A DNA stretch of 64,000 bases, taken from the NCBI GenBank assembly GCA_963662705.2, contig OY759767.1, forward strand, positions 5,642,001 to 5,706,000, read 5' to 3'. Shown in pieces: positions 45,026 through 54,513 of this stretch; position 1 is the first letter of the stretch; the number at the start of each line of letters is the position of its first letter. The stretch comes from JAPPHA01 sp963662705. Lineage in GTDB: Bacteria > Pseudomonadota > Alphaproteobacteria > Rhodobacterales > Rhodobacteraceae. A program made the translations under genes and the position numbers. The notes below the pieces were generated by a model, which worked only from the letters and a program-made list of their open reading frames with translations, had not been told where the DNA came from and did no database searches.

Positions 45026-47128
45026 TTACCCTTTCCTGGAAACAACGATGCAGCCGTCCGGCTGGCGAACCGCGATGCCGCCTGAAGGAACGACGGTCGT
45101 GGTTTCGGCTTCGGTCACGGCTGCCGGCCCCTCCGCCTGCCGGCCGGTTGCCAGCGTCTCGCGGTGAATAACGGCCGCATCGACGAAACTGGCGGAAACC
45201 GGATCGAACAACATCCGTTCACCATCGGTCTTTGCCGCGCTTTCTCCGGGAGTCGTCTCGATTTGATCGACCGGCTCGGGCGGTGTCGACGCATTGACCG
45301 ACCAGACGGTGATCTCGATGTCCAGCCCGGCGACAGGACGGCCGAACAGCCTGGTGTAGTCATCCTCAAAGCGCGCCCGGAAAGTCCCGTCATCGGGATT
45401 CATCGCCTGTCCCCCGGTCAGGACGACCGGGATTTCCCAGCCCTGGCCGGTGTAACGCATGTAGGCCTTGAACGTACTCCGGATTTCGCTGTCTCGGTCA
45501 CAACTGCGCACGAAGTTCGTGGCTTCTTCCCTCAGTCCCTCGAAGAGCTTGCGGGCCCGCTCGGCGTCGAATTCACTCAGTTTCATGTAGACCGAACGAT
45601 TGGCCTCGAAACTGAACGGAGCACGCAGAAAGCCGATCGCCGATCCGACACTGGCTCCAGGCGGCACGACGAAACTGCGGATGCCGAGTTTCTCGCACAG
45701 CCTTCCGGCGTGAAGCGGTGCCGCTCCACCGAAAGCGATCATGGTGTAATCGCCGATGTCTTCCCCTTTTTCCACGGCGTGGACGCGAGCCGCATTGGCC
45801 ATGTTCTCGTCAACGACCTCTGTGACGCCAAAGGCTGCCTCGACCGTGTCCATCTTCAGCTTCCGGCCCACATGTTTCTCAAGCGCAGAGTGGGCCAGAT
45901 CGGGATGCAGCCGGATCGCTCCTCCGGCAAAGTTCCCCGGATCAAGTCTCCCGAGCACGAGATCCGCGTCGGTGACGCCCGGGTGGTTGCCGCCACGGCC
46001 ATAGCAGGCGGGACCTGGTTCGGACCCGGCGCTCTCCGGCCCAACACGGATCTGCTGCATTGCGTCAACACGGGCCAGCGAACCGCCGCCTGCTCCGATC
46101 TCCACCATGTCGATCACCGGGATCGAGACCGGCATGCCGGAGCCCTTCTTGAACCTGTAGGTTCTGGCGACCTCGAACACGCGTGACGTACCCGGTGCCT
46201 GGTTCCTGATCAGGCAGATTTTCGCGGTTGTTCCACCCATATCGCAAGATAACGCCTTATCGAGACCGTAACGCGCCGCGATATTGGCTGCAAAGACAGC
46301 CCCTCCGGCGGGTCCGCTTTCAACTAGGCGTACCGGAAACGCGGCGCCGTCTTCAATCGACATGATGCCGCCACCGGAGTGAATCAGGAAGGTCCGGCAA
46401 TTCATGCCTTCTGCACGCAGCCTTCTCTCGAGCCTGCCGAGATAGGAGGCCATCATCGGCTTGATATAGGCATTTGCGACGACGGTATTGAACCGTTCGT
46501 ATTCCCGCATTTGCGGAGAGACTTCCGACGAGATCGAAACGGACGCCTTCGGCAGCTTCCTGTACAGGACCTCCCGCACGGCCTCCTCGTGCGAAGGGTT
46601 GAGATAGGAGTGGATCAGTCCGACCGCGACGCTTTCGAAACCGGCCTCGCCGATCCGGTCAACCACCTCTTCCACTTCGCCGCGGTCAAGCGGGACCATG
46701 ACCTCGCCCCGCGCGTCGATGCGTTCGGTGACAGTAAAGCGCATCTGCCGGGGCAGAAGCGGTTCGGGCAGGACGAGATTCAGGTCGTATTGCTCGAACC
46801 GGCTTTCGGTTCGCATCTCGATCACGTCCCGGAATCCCCGCGTGGTGATCAGGGCTGTCCGGGCTCCGCGCCGTTCGATGAGTGCATTAGTGGCCAATGT
46901 CGTTCCGTGAATGGCCTGGCCGATCGACGCGGGCGCGACGCCGGCCCTGGAACAGGCCAGGTGAATTCCTTCGACAATTGCGTCTTCTGGCGCTGAATGA
47001 GTGGTCAGCACCTTGGCCGAGAACATCTCGCCATGCCGTTCAAGCACGACATCGGTGAACGTGCCCCCGATATCGACCCCCAGTCGAGTCGCTGTTTTCC
47101 CGTCAGACACGATGAACGGCTCCCGCAA
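45026..47128 (-). CDS. HyuA-type hydantoinase/carboxylase subunit A
   Basis: A 700-residue HyuA protein. The phosphate-binding motifs are LGVDIGGTFTDVVLE at the N-terminus and ALSCDMGGTTAKICLI in the middle, and GAGGGSLARVDAMQQIRVGPESAGSEPGPACYGRGG follows in segments. It is the first gene of a two-gene operon with hyuB and is well diverged from the 17-19 kb copy. ATG 47128 gives a normal family start. No racemase or transporter accompanies this pair. Confidence 0.9.
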   Translation of the reverse strand: MREPFIVSDGKTATRLGVDIGGTFTDVVLERHGEMFSAKVLTTHSAPEDAIVEGIHLACSRAGVAPASIGQAIHGTTLATNALIERRGARTALITTRGFRDVIEMRTESRFEQYDLNLVLPEPLLPRQMRFTVTERIDARGEVMVPLDRGEVEEVVDRIGEAGFESVAVGLIHSYLNPSHEEAVREVLYRKLPKASVSISSEVSPQMREYERFNTVVANAYIKPMMASYLGRLERRLRAEGMNCRTFLIHSGGGIMSIEDGAAFPVRLVESGPAGGAVFAANIAARYGLDKALSCDMGGTTAKICLIRNQAPGTSRVFEVARTYRFKKGSGMPVSIPVIDMVEIGAGGGSLARVDAMQQIRVGPESAGSEPGPACYGRGGNHPGVTDADLVLGRLDPGNFAGGAIRLHPDLAHSALEKHVGRKLKMDTVEAAFGVTEVVDENMANAARVHAVEKGEDIGDYTMIAFGGAAPLHAGRLCEKLGIRSFVVPPGASVGSAIGFLRAPFSFEANRSVYMKLSEFDAERARKLFEGLREEATNFVRSCDRDSEIRSTFKAYMRYTGQGWEIPVVLTGGQAMNPDDGTFRARFEDDYTRLFGRPVAGLDIEITVWSVNASTPPEPVDQIETTPGESAAKTDGERMLFDPVSASFVDAAVIHRETLATGRQAEGPAAVTEAETTTVVPSGGIAVRQPDGCIVVSRKG

Positions 47129-47431
47129 GATCTCCGGTCAAGCGGGCGGTTTCCTTCGCCCGAAAGGTCGTTCCGGTCCCAGTGCGTTCCGGACAGATCG
47201 TCATCGCATGGTCATTCCTTGCACCGGCTGGGAAAGTACGTCTTACCGAACCCCTTACCATCAATCGAATCAGCGTAAAGGTGGTGAACCGTATCTCCAG
47301 GCAGGAAGGGAATGCGTGTTTACTGCCAGGTGGAGTGCCAGCAGCAGCGTGATTGCAAACGGTGCATCCCTTTCTGGTCCGTCATCAAAGATCGGTTCGT
47401 TTGCCTGCGGATAGATCCAGCCATGCCAAAA
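47129..47431. other. Gene-free stretch
   Basis: This spacer separates the hyuA start from the end of the GTPase gene; both are on the minus strand. It should hold the hyuA promoter. I see no terminator hairpin with a T-run and no coding frame with recognisable features. Confidence 0.4.
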
Positions 47432-48937
47432 TCAGGATACGAACACTTTTTTCACGCGGCGTACGGGATGAAGGACATAGTCCCATACTCCCGTCTCTTG
47501 CAGTCGACGGCGGTTCAGTTGTGTCTGGACGGCATCCGGCAACCTGGATTCGATACCGGACCTGACTGCGTCGATGTTCCAAACAGGTTTCCTGGCACAG
47601 ACCGGTATCGGCTTTTCCACGCCGATTTCATCGGCGATCGCGTGCATGGCTTTTTCAATCGTGGTTTCGTGATCACCGGAAATACGGTTGTCCGACGGCC
47701 ACTCCGATTGAAATGGTAGCAGGTCAACTCCCGTCGCGACGGCGAGAACAGGCGGTTTTCTCCGTTTCTTGTGTTTGGCGAACCATTCGTTCAAAAGTCT
47801 GAATAGCTCGTAGTCCGGCTTGCGCGCTGGCCGGTTCGCGCGCAAAGCCCAGATGACAAGGTCACATTGCGTGAGCTCCGACATCAAGTCATGGTGTCTT
47901 TTCCTTGTTGTATCGAATCCGGGAGTGTCGATTAAGTGACACTGGAGGTCATCGATAGAAAATTCGTATGTGGCCAAGCCTTCGGTCGTGGGGGGTGCGT
48001 CAATTTCGGGAGGGACCCTGCCGGTCGTCAGGATGTCAACGATGGAAGACTTGCCGGTACTCGTTTGGCCGACCACCAGGATCCGCAGGGGATCCAGCAG
48101 CGCGGCGGTTCGCATCAGGTCCTCCAGAGTTTCGTTCAGCCTTTTCTCCAGGAGTTCCGCATCGGAATACTTGAGCCGACCGGAATAAAGATCCACCGCG
48201 GCGCTGGCGATTTCCTTCAATAGGCGGCGTTGCAGTTCCGACTGAAACTGGACACCGACATAGTTCCAGTGATCACCGGAAATCCAGCCTTCGATCTCTC
48301 GAATGACTGCAACATGAGGATCGGCAATGGCTCTGACGGCCCGGCGGACCTTGTCCAAAACGCTGAATCCGCCCCTGATTTCGTCTCCGTGTTCCCAGAC
48401 CCAATAAAGAGTGCCGACAGAGACGCTGTCGGAAAGCGGAATGTTGTCACGTATGAACTTGCGATAGCGATTCGCGGCTCTCTCGGTCAGTAGCAAGGCT
48501 TCGGGAACCGTGAAGTTCAGGACATCATTGCCATTGTCTGAGAACCTGTTCGCTACTCCCTTGACCACGTCCATAGCCCGGTCCTGCATTTCCGGCCAGG
48601 GAACCGGTTCTTTCGTTTTCGTTTCGATGTCATCGCATGTCGCGCGATAAATTTCTCGTTCGCGGTCGGTCCACTCGAGGTTTTCCTCGACGTTTTCGAG
48701 CGGAGGCACATCCCGCCGTTTCCGATTTCTTCGAGCCCGGCCGAGGATGATGCGGTGAATCAACAACAAAACGATGACAAATCCGAGGCTTGCCAGCCAG
48801 GGAACCAGCCAGTTGTTCTGGAACAACCAAAGGACGCCCACCAACATGAGCACGATGAACGGAGCGGCGAAAACCAGGACGCCCAGGAGAATGTCCAGGC
48901 GCAGGAACCAGCCGAACCATCCCCTAGCGCCGGCCAT
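47432..48937 (-). CDS. Membrane-anchored GTPase (dynamin/YcjX-neighbourhood-like), distal gene of pair
   Basis: A 501-residue GTPase from ATG 48937. Two hydrophobic helices come first (about 15-35 and 44-64), followed by a long helical region, then a late GTPase domain: P-loop GQTSTGKSS near 290, LIDTPGFDT as G3 and a terminal helical part. Having the GTPase domain at the C-terminal side behind two membrane helices is unusual. It overlaps the upstream GTPase gene by 14 bases, so the two are translationally coupled. I do not recognise a named family; a membrane-remodelling or stress role is inference only. Confidence 0.75.
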   Translation of the reverse strand: MAGARGWFGWFLRLDILLGVLVFAAPFIVLMLVGVLWLFQNNWLVPWLASLGFVIVLLLIHRIILGRARRNRKRRDVPPLENVEENLEWTDREREIYRATCDDIETKTKEPVPWPEMQDRAMDVVKGVANRFSDNGNDVLNFTVPEALLLTERAANRYRKFIRDNIPLSDSVSVGTLYWVWEHGDEIRGGFSVLDKVRRAVRAIADPHVAVIREIEGWISGDHWNYVGVQFQSELQRRLLKEIASAAVDLYSGRLKYSDAELLEKRLNETLEDLMRTAALLDPLRILVVGQTSTGKSSIVDILTTGRVPPEIDAPPTTEGLATYEFSIDDLQCHLIDTPGFDTTRKRHHDLMSELTQCDLVIWALRANRPARKPDYELFRLLNEWFAKHKKRRKPPVLAVATGVDLLPFQSEWPSDNRISGDHETTIEKAMHAIADEIGVEKPIPVCARKPVWNIDAVRSGIESRLPDAVQTQLNRRRLQETGVWDYVLHPVRRVKKVFVS

Positions 48938-50117
48938 TGCCGGTATTCTTTCCTGTCCGAAACGCCTGTTTGTACAGGGCACGAAGTTCCTCGGGAGACA
49001 CTTCACGGCCTTCCCGGATCTGAAAAAGGAAATAAGCCGCAGCACGGCCCAAGGCGTAAGTTGCGGTGAAACTTATCGTTCCGGCGGCGAGGGCTCCGAC
49101 GGTCTGGCCGTAAACGGGAATCAGCTTCCCGAATTGGCGCAATCCGAGATTCAGCCCGTAACGGAGCAACAAGGTGGTCCCGAGGCATGCCTGCAACTGC
49201 AGGAGAAGAGGCAATGTCCACTCAACCTCGTAACGCCGACCGAGCGCCACGAGCATGGCACTTTGTGCGGCGATGACCGAGCCCGCTCCAACGATGGGCA
49301 AAGTGTCGCTCGCGCCGGCACTGGCGGCGTACCAGAGCACCGTATTCCGGTGGTTGGAAAACTCCTTTCCCTCGGCCGAACTGCGTTCGCGTCTTGCGAG
49401 AACAAATGCCGGAACCTTGAGCAGGTCACTGAGAGCATCGACCAGTCTGTCGCGATCCTCCGCGGTTTCTTTCCTCGTGGTCGTCGGGCCGGCGAGTTCG
49501 AGTTCGATCCACGGGACTTCCCGACCGAACGCTTCTTTGACCATTTCCTGGACCTGCGCGCGCGCGCGCGAACGCTCACCCTCGTCGGGAACGCAGCCCT
49601 TTCCGGTATGGACCAGCAGGATTTCCGTGCCGCGGGCCTTTCTGCTCACCGTCCTCAATACGTCACAAAGTTCTTGCTGGTTAGGATCATCCAGTTTCGC
49701 GACCGCCACGACGACGTGACTATGTTCCATGCATTCGCGAATGTCTTCGGCAGGATCATATCCGGTTTCACCAAGCCCGCGTGTATCCAGGAATTTCAAC
49801 AAGGGTTGGTCTGGAGGATACACGAAAATGTCGGCAGTCCGGGTGCAGGGACGATAGCCGTTTCCGATCTCGATTTCGGAAGCACCGGTGACACATTTGA
49901 CAATTGACGACTTGCCCGCTGCCGTCTTTCCGAGGAGCCATATCATCGGCACGACCTTTTCTGTTGCCGATTCGACTTCTTTCTGACGGTCGTCCCCGGT
50001 TTCCGAAGAAACCTCTTCCCACAAGGACCTCCAGTATCGGTTGATCAAGGTCATTGTGTTTGCAACATGCCCAATTTCGAATAGACCCTTGACGCGCACC
50101 AACGATTTGAACGCCAA
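48924..50117 (-). CDS. GTPase with DUF697-like hydrophobic C-terminus, first gene of pair
   Basis: A 397-residue protein. The GTPase core is at the N-terminal side: LLGKTAAGKSS (61-71) and FLDTRGLGE (109-117). The last 150 residues contain hydrophobic glycine-rich helices (LPIVGAGSVIAAQSAMLVALG, GALAAGTISFTATYALGRAA), like DUF697 proteins. The frame is intact from 50117; ATG 50054 is an alternative start. It is transcribed away from the amidase and overlaps the second GTPase gene. The run RARAR near the middle is encoded by a CG repeat at about 49557. Confidence 0.8.
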   Translation of the reverse strand: MAFKSLVRVKGLFEIGHVANTMTLINRYWRSLWEEVSSETGDDRQKEVESATEKVVPMIWLLGKTAAGKSSIVKCVTGASEIEIGNGYRPCTRTADIFVYPPDQPLLKFLDTRGLGETGYDPAEDIRECMEHSHVVVAVAKLDDPNQQELCDVLRTVSRKARGTEILLVHTGKGCVPDEGERSRARAQVQEMVKEAFGREVPWIELELAGPTTTRKETAEDRDRLVDALSDLLKVPAFVLARRERSSAEGKEFSNHRNTVLWYAASAGASDTLPIVGAGSVIAAQSAMLVALGRRYEVEWTLPLLLQLQACLGTTLLLRYGLNLGLRQFGKLIPVYGQTVGALAAGTISFTATYALGRAAAYFLFQIREGREVSPEELRALYKQAFRTGKNTGNGRR

Positions 50118-50275
50118 CGGCGAGGTTCAACCGCGAAAATCAAACTTTGTTACAAAGTCGATTTCAGCATGGCAAGTCACCGGCTGAGTATGTTGAGGAC
50201 GGACGCGTGGGCGATTTCAGGTCGAACACCCGTGCAGGATTGCGCCCATGTAAGTCGAAATTCAGGAGAATGGCC

Positions 50276-51727
50276 ATGAACAGACCGGAGACGGTGTATA
50301 CGGGCCCTGTACTGTGCACCTTGTCCGCCCGGGAAGCTGTCAGGCTCCTCAAGGCCCGGGAGATCAGGCCCGATGAGCTTCTGGAAGCATCACTCGAACG
50401 AATCGAACAGGTCAATCCGGCGGTCAATGCCACCGTCATTCACTGCGAAGGACGTGCACGGGAGTCGATTGCGCGGCTCGACGAGCGAGGCCTGGCCGCT
50501 GTGCGCGAGCCCGGCTGGCTCGCGGGCCTGCCTGTGGGAATCAAGGACCTGATCGATGTGGCCGGCCTTCCCAACACCTGCGGCAGCCCGGCGTTGAAAG
50601 ACAACGTTCCCGATTGCAGCGACGCTCTCATCGACCGGCTTGAAGCAAGAGGTGCAGTCATCGCGGGCAAGACGAACACTCCCGAGTTCGGTGCCGGCGG
50701 CAACACGTTCAATGACGTCTTTGGTTTCACCCGCAATCCCTGGAACACCGCGATGAATGCCGGAGGCTCGTCCGGAGGCTCGGCGGTCGCGCTGGCTACC
50801 GGGGAGTTCTGGCTTTGCCACGGCTCGGATCTGGCGGGTTCGTTGCGAACGCCGGCAGCGTTCTGCGGCGTCATCGGGTTTCGGCCTTCTCCGGGTCGAT
50901 GCGGCGGAGGCCCGAAGGACCTTGCGTTCGCGCCCGAAGCTGTCGACGGTCCGATGGCCAGGGACGTCCTGGATACGGCACTTCTCCTGGATGCGATGTG
51001 CGGTTACGACCCGCGGCATCCCATAAGCCTGGAGGCGCCAGACGTCCCCTTCCAGGCTGCCGTCAGGGAAAACCCGGGCCGAATTCGCATTGCCTTTGCG
51101 GAAGATCTCGGCGGATTCGCTCCAGTTGAAGGCGAGATACGGGAGGTCTTGCGAACATCCCTCGAAAACGTTGCCGATCGAGACTTTGTCGTGGAGGAAG
51201 CATGTCCGGACCTGCCTGAGCTCAACGATACCTATTTGACGCTGAGGGGAATGCACTACGGTGCGGTGGCCGACTACCTCCCGGATGAAGCAAAGGCGTA
51301 CTTCAAGCGAACGCTCCGGGACAACGCCGAATTCGGCCGTAACCTCCAGGCGGCGGACATCTTCCGGGCCTTGAGAAACAAGACGGCGCTCTACGAGATC
51401 ATGAGGCGGTTCCTGGAAATCCATGACGTTCTGGCCCTGCCGGTCACGGGAATCGCGCCAGGCCCGGTCGAAGTCGAGTATCCCCCGTCCATCGACGGCG
51501 TCGAAATGGGAGACTATGTCGAGTGGCTGCGCTTCTCCTTTCTTTCAACCACAACCGGGCTGCCGTCCATCGCGATGCCGGCAGGATTCACCCCGCGGGG
51601 TCTGCCGGTCGGCATTCAGTTGATCGGACCGCCAAGAGGAGAAGCGAGATTGCTGCAGGTGGCCCGCGCGGTGGAAGAACGGCTGAACCTGCCGACAGGG
51701 CCGATCGACCCACTCGTTTCAGATTGA
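50276..51727 (+). CDS. Amidase signature family amidase
   Basis: A 483-residue amidase hydrolysing an amide to acid and ammonia. The Ser-Ser-Lys triad regions are GLPVGIKDLIDVAG (Lys), AGGSSGGSAVALATG (first Ser) and HGSDLAGSLRTPAAFCG (nucleophile Ser). The usual GGSIRxP pattern reads AGSLRTP here. I start at ATG 50276 because AGGAGA sits at proper spacing; the frame opens at 50147. It is divergent from the GTPase pair and is followed after 247 bases by an amidohydrolase, suggesting a nitrogen-compound theme. Confidence 0.9.
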   Translation: MNRPETVYTGPVLCTLSAREAVRLLKAREIRPDELLEASLERIEQVNPAVNATVIHCEGRARESIARLDERGLAAVREPGWLAGLPVGIKDLIDVAGLPNTCGSPALKDNVPDCSDALIDRLEARGAVIAGKTNTPEFGAGGNTFNDVFGFTRNPWNTAMNAGGSSGGSAVALATGEFWLCHGSDLAGSLRTPAAFCGVIGFRPSPGRCGGGPKDLAFAPEAVDGPMARDVLDTALLLDAMCGYDPRHPISLEAPDVPFQAAVRENPGRIRIAFAEDLGGFAPVEGEIREVLRTSLENVADRDFVVEEACPDLPELNDTYLTLRGMHYGAVADYLPDEAKAYFKRTLRDNAEFGRNLQAADIFRALRNKTALYEIMRRFLEIHDVLALPVTGIAPGPVEVEYPPSIDGVEMGDYVEWLRFSFLSTTTGLPSIAMPAGFTPRGLPVGIQLIGPPRGEARLLQVARAVEERLNLPTGPIDPLVSD

Positions 51728-51974
51728 CACAGAGGGCGCCGACAGGCGCCCGATACGGTCAGGCCGACGACTGGACCCGCCCTGTTGCCGCTGCCCGCTT
51801 CCAAGCCTCCTCGAACTGAACGCCGACATACATCGGGCCTACCACGATCGACTGGCCAACCGTACGCCTCGGGTTCAGGGAACTGCTGGTGACGTCAGGA
51901 CTGACGGACCGACACACCTGGAGAGGCGGCAGTGAAAACAGCTATACGGCTGCGGATTTGAATGGAGGAAAGAC

Positions 51975-53597
51975 ATGATCACCGTTTACGCGGCGAAGAA
52001 AATCATCACGATGGACCGCAACATGCCGGAAGCGACGCATGTTGCGGTTCACGGCGGGCTGGTGCTCGCAGTCGGCGGTCCTGACTGTGCCGACGGTTGG
52101 GGCGAAGAGACAAGGCTCGATGACAGATTTGCCGACCGTGTTTTCATGCCGGGTCTGATCGAAGCCCATGCCCATGTCATGGCGGGTGGCGTTTCCCGCT
52201 ACTGTTATGTCGGGCATTACCCGAGAACCAGTGTCGAGGGCGGTGTCTGGGAGGGCGCAAATTCCAACGATGCCATCGTCGAGAAACTTCGGGAGGTGGC
52301 GGTGTCGACGTCCACGAACGCGCCGGTTGTGGGCTGGGGATTTGACCCTTCCTTCGTTGAAGGACCGAGGCTGGATCGCAACCTCCTCGACAAGGTTTCG
52401 CGCGAACAGCCGGTGGTTCTCTTCCATTCGAATTTTCATGTCCTGACCGCCAATACCAAGGCCCTTGAACTGGCGAGACTGGAAGCCGGTGCCGATATCG
52501 AGGGCTTGTGCGTGGCCGCGGATGGCACGCTCACGGGAGAACTGCAGGAATTCAAGGCAATGACACCGGTCATGGACATGGCGGGACTCTCCGTCTCCGG
52601 ACTCTCCGATGAACGTTCGGTTCGTGACTACGGTCGACTTGCGCGCAGTTGCGGGGTCACAACGATCGCCGATCTCAGCTCGGACCTGTTCGAGGAGGAA
52701 GTCCGGATGCTCCTCGGGGTCACCTCGGAACCGGAGTTTCCGATCCGGTATGCCCCGGTGATGGAAGCGACCGATATTGATCCCGAAGAAGCTGCGGCGA
52801 GGGCAAAGGCGCTCGGGAAGAGGTCGACGTCCAGACTGTTCCTGGGCAGTGCCAAGCTGTTCACCGACGGCACCATCCAGGGCAGGACAGCGAAACTCAA
52901 GCCGCCCGGCTACATGACCGGGCGCGACAACGGCATCTGGAACATGGACATGGACGACTTTCGGAGATCGGTCCGAGTCCTCCATGAAGCAGGGGTCAAG
53001 ATCCATATTCATGCCAACGGGGACGAGGCAACCGAAGAGTCGATTCGGGCGTTCGAGGCGGCCATGCTTGCCTGCCCGAATCCGGACCTCCGCCACACGC
53101 TCGAGCACGCCCAGCTTGCCGGTATCGACCAGTTCAAGCGAATGCGGGCCCTTGGCCTGACCGTGAATCTCTTTGCCAATCATTTGCATTATTTCGGTGA
53201 TGTTCACTGGACCGGCACCGTTGGCCCGGACAGGGCCCGAAGGATGAATGCCTGTGCTGATGCGTGGCGGGTTTTCGACGGGGATTTTGCCATTCACTCC
53301 GACGCTCCGGTAACGCCGCTCGCGCCGCTCAAGACGGCGTGGTGCGCGGTCAATCGGCAGACAGAGTCGGGCAGGAGACTGGGAAATTCACAACAACTCA
53401 CCGTCCCGCAGGCTCTCCACTGCATCACGATGGGTGCGGCATATGTCCTCAAACTCGACGATCGTGTCGGTTCGATCCAATGCGGTAAACAGGCGGATTT
53501 CTGTGTGCTCGGTGCCGACCCGCTTGAAGTCGATCCAGGCGAACTGGATTCGGTGCCCGTTATCGCGACAATTCTCGGGGGCGAGATCACGCGATAG
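51975..53597 (+). CDS. YtcJ-like metal-dependent amidohydrolase
   Basis: A 540-residue amidohydrolase-3 family protein. Metal-binding signatures are FMPGLIEAHAHV (HxH), a lysine/acid region around SAKLFTDGTIQG, HIHANGDEA and DFAIHSDAPVTPL, which holds the last catalytic Asp. It has the small N-terminal beta-domain seen in YtcJ proteins. ATG 51975 is preceded by GGAGG. It probably hydrolyses an N-acyl or amide compound; the family is functionally broad. Confidence 0.88.
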   Translation: MITVYAAKKIITMDRNMPEATHVAVHGGLVLAVGGPDCADGWGEETRLDDRFADRVFMPGLIEAHAHVMAGGVSRYCYVGHYPRTSVEGGVWEGANSNDAIVEKLREVAVSTSTNAPVVGWGFDPSFVEGPRLDRNLLDKVSREQPVVLFHSNFHVLTANTKALELARLEAGADIEGLCVAADGTLTGELQEFKAMTPVMDMAGLSVSGLSDERSVRDYGRLARSCGVTTIADLSSDLFEEEVRMLLGVTSEPEFPIRYAPVMEATDIDPEEAAARAKALGKRSTSRLFLGSAKLFTDGTIQGRTAKLKPPGYMTGRDNGIWNMDMDDFRRSVRVLHEAGVKIHIHANGDEATEESIRAFEAAMLACPNPDLRHTLEHAQLAGIDQFKRMRALGLTVNLFANHLHYFGDVHWTGTVGPDRARRMNACADAWRVFDGDFAIHSDAPVTPLAPLKTAWCAVNRQTESGRRLGNSQQLTVPQALHCITMGAAYVLKLDDRVGSIQCGKQADFCVLGADPLEVDPGELDSVPVIATILGGEITR

Positions 53598-54513
53598 CGT
53601 GCGGGCGCATTCGAAGCCCGTGCGATCGTCGAACCGAAGCTTTGGTGAACCCGAAAAGAAGTCCGGTCGGAACAATGGCGGGACGGGGTAAAGCCTCGGT
53701 TTGCAACTTTCGAACCGACACTGCCCGAAGGTCAAAGACTTGCGAAGTTGAAAAATGGGTGCACGCTCGCCGACGTTCTTCGCGCCGGAATCCCTGAAAG
53801 CCGTTCCTGTGCGAGCATCAGAAAACGTAGCGTAATGAGTTCAGCAGCCGCAATTGCCTTTCCGCAGCACCGGCGGATTGGGCGCGGTTTCCCTGGGCGC
53901 CTGGCGGAGCTGCGATCCATGATTACCGGCCCGGAAGCCCTGTCACCGCTGCAGACGGCGACATTGAGGGTGTCGATCGTGCACAGATGGAGGAGGCTGA
54001 TCCTGAAAGCGCCGACGCTTCCCGATCACGTTTTCCCTGACGGCTGGGAGGTGAATCCTGCAGGAGCCACGTGACGGGACTGATGTCCCTGCTTTGCAGG
54101 CCAACGCAGGCGATTCTCGAAAGCGAAGCCGGACGCGGGGATACGGAATCCGGCACACCGTCGATCTCGCACGGAACCCGTTCATTTTCCCGAGACCGTG
54201 CCGATGGCCATACTGACCGGTAGACGCAAGTACGGGATACGGCAGCCGGCGGTGGCGCCTGACCAGCAAGGATCGAAACTGACCGTGCAGTTGCAGGCGA
54301 TGTATCAGGCGTCGTTGCGGAAGAAGCTGCGACATGGACTGCGAATTCGGAACTGGCACAGGACACTGATTCGGTTTGAGGCTATGCTTGAATCATCGAA
54401 TCGACGGAGACTGATCATGGGCGCTCCACGGACGGCAATGGCGAACAAGTTCGGCACGGCAATGCGCAACGGCGCAGGTTTGTGACCTCTCCTGGACCTG
54501 AGGATCTCACCGC
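53598..54513. other. Intergenic stretch with a possible paaX remnant
   Basis: Apart from the fragment listed at 53890-54074 I see no gene. Several overlapping open frames on both strands have no recognisable features and no ribosome site. Confidence 0.35.
53890..54074 (+). pseudogene. PaaX-type regulator, C-terminal remnant
   Basis: The frame reads LRVSIVHRWRRLILKAPTLP followed by DHVFPDGW, which resembles the end of PaaX regulators (LLIHEYRR...LRDPLLPxELLPxDW). PaaX represses phenylacetate catabolism. Only the C-terminal tail is present, and the rest of the upstream sequence does not match. The match is short and the call tentative. Confidence 0.4.

Noticed and set aside
43502..45085. 527-codon plus-strand frame over hyuB
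   Set aside because: It is an antisense shadow of an intact HyuB gene, of biased composition without motifs.
49555..49575. CG dinucleotide run inside the first GTPase gene
   Set aside because: It encodes an Arg-Ala repeat in frame and the gene is intact on both sides; probably chance in GC-rich DNA.
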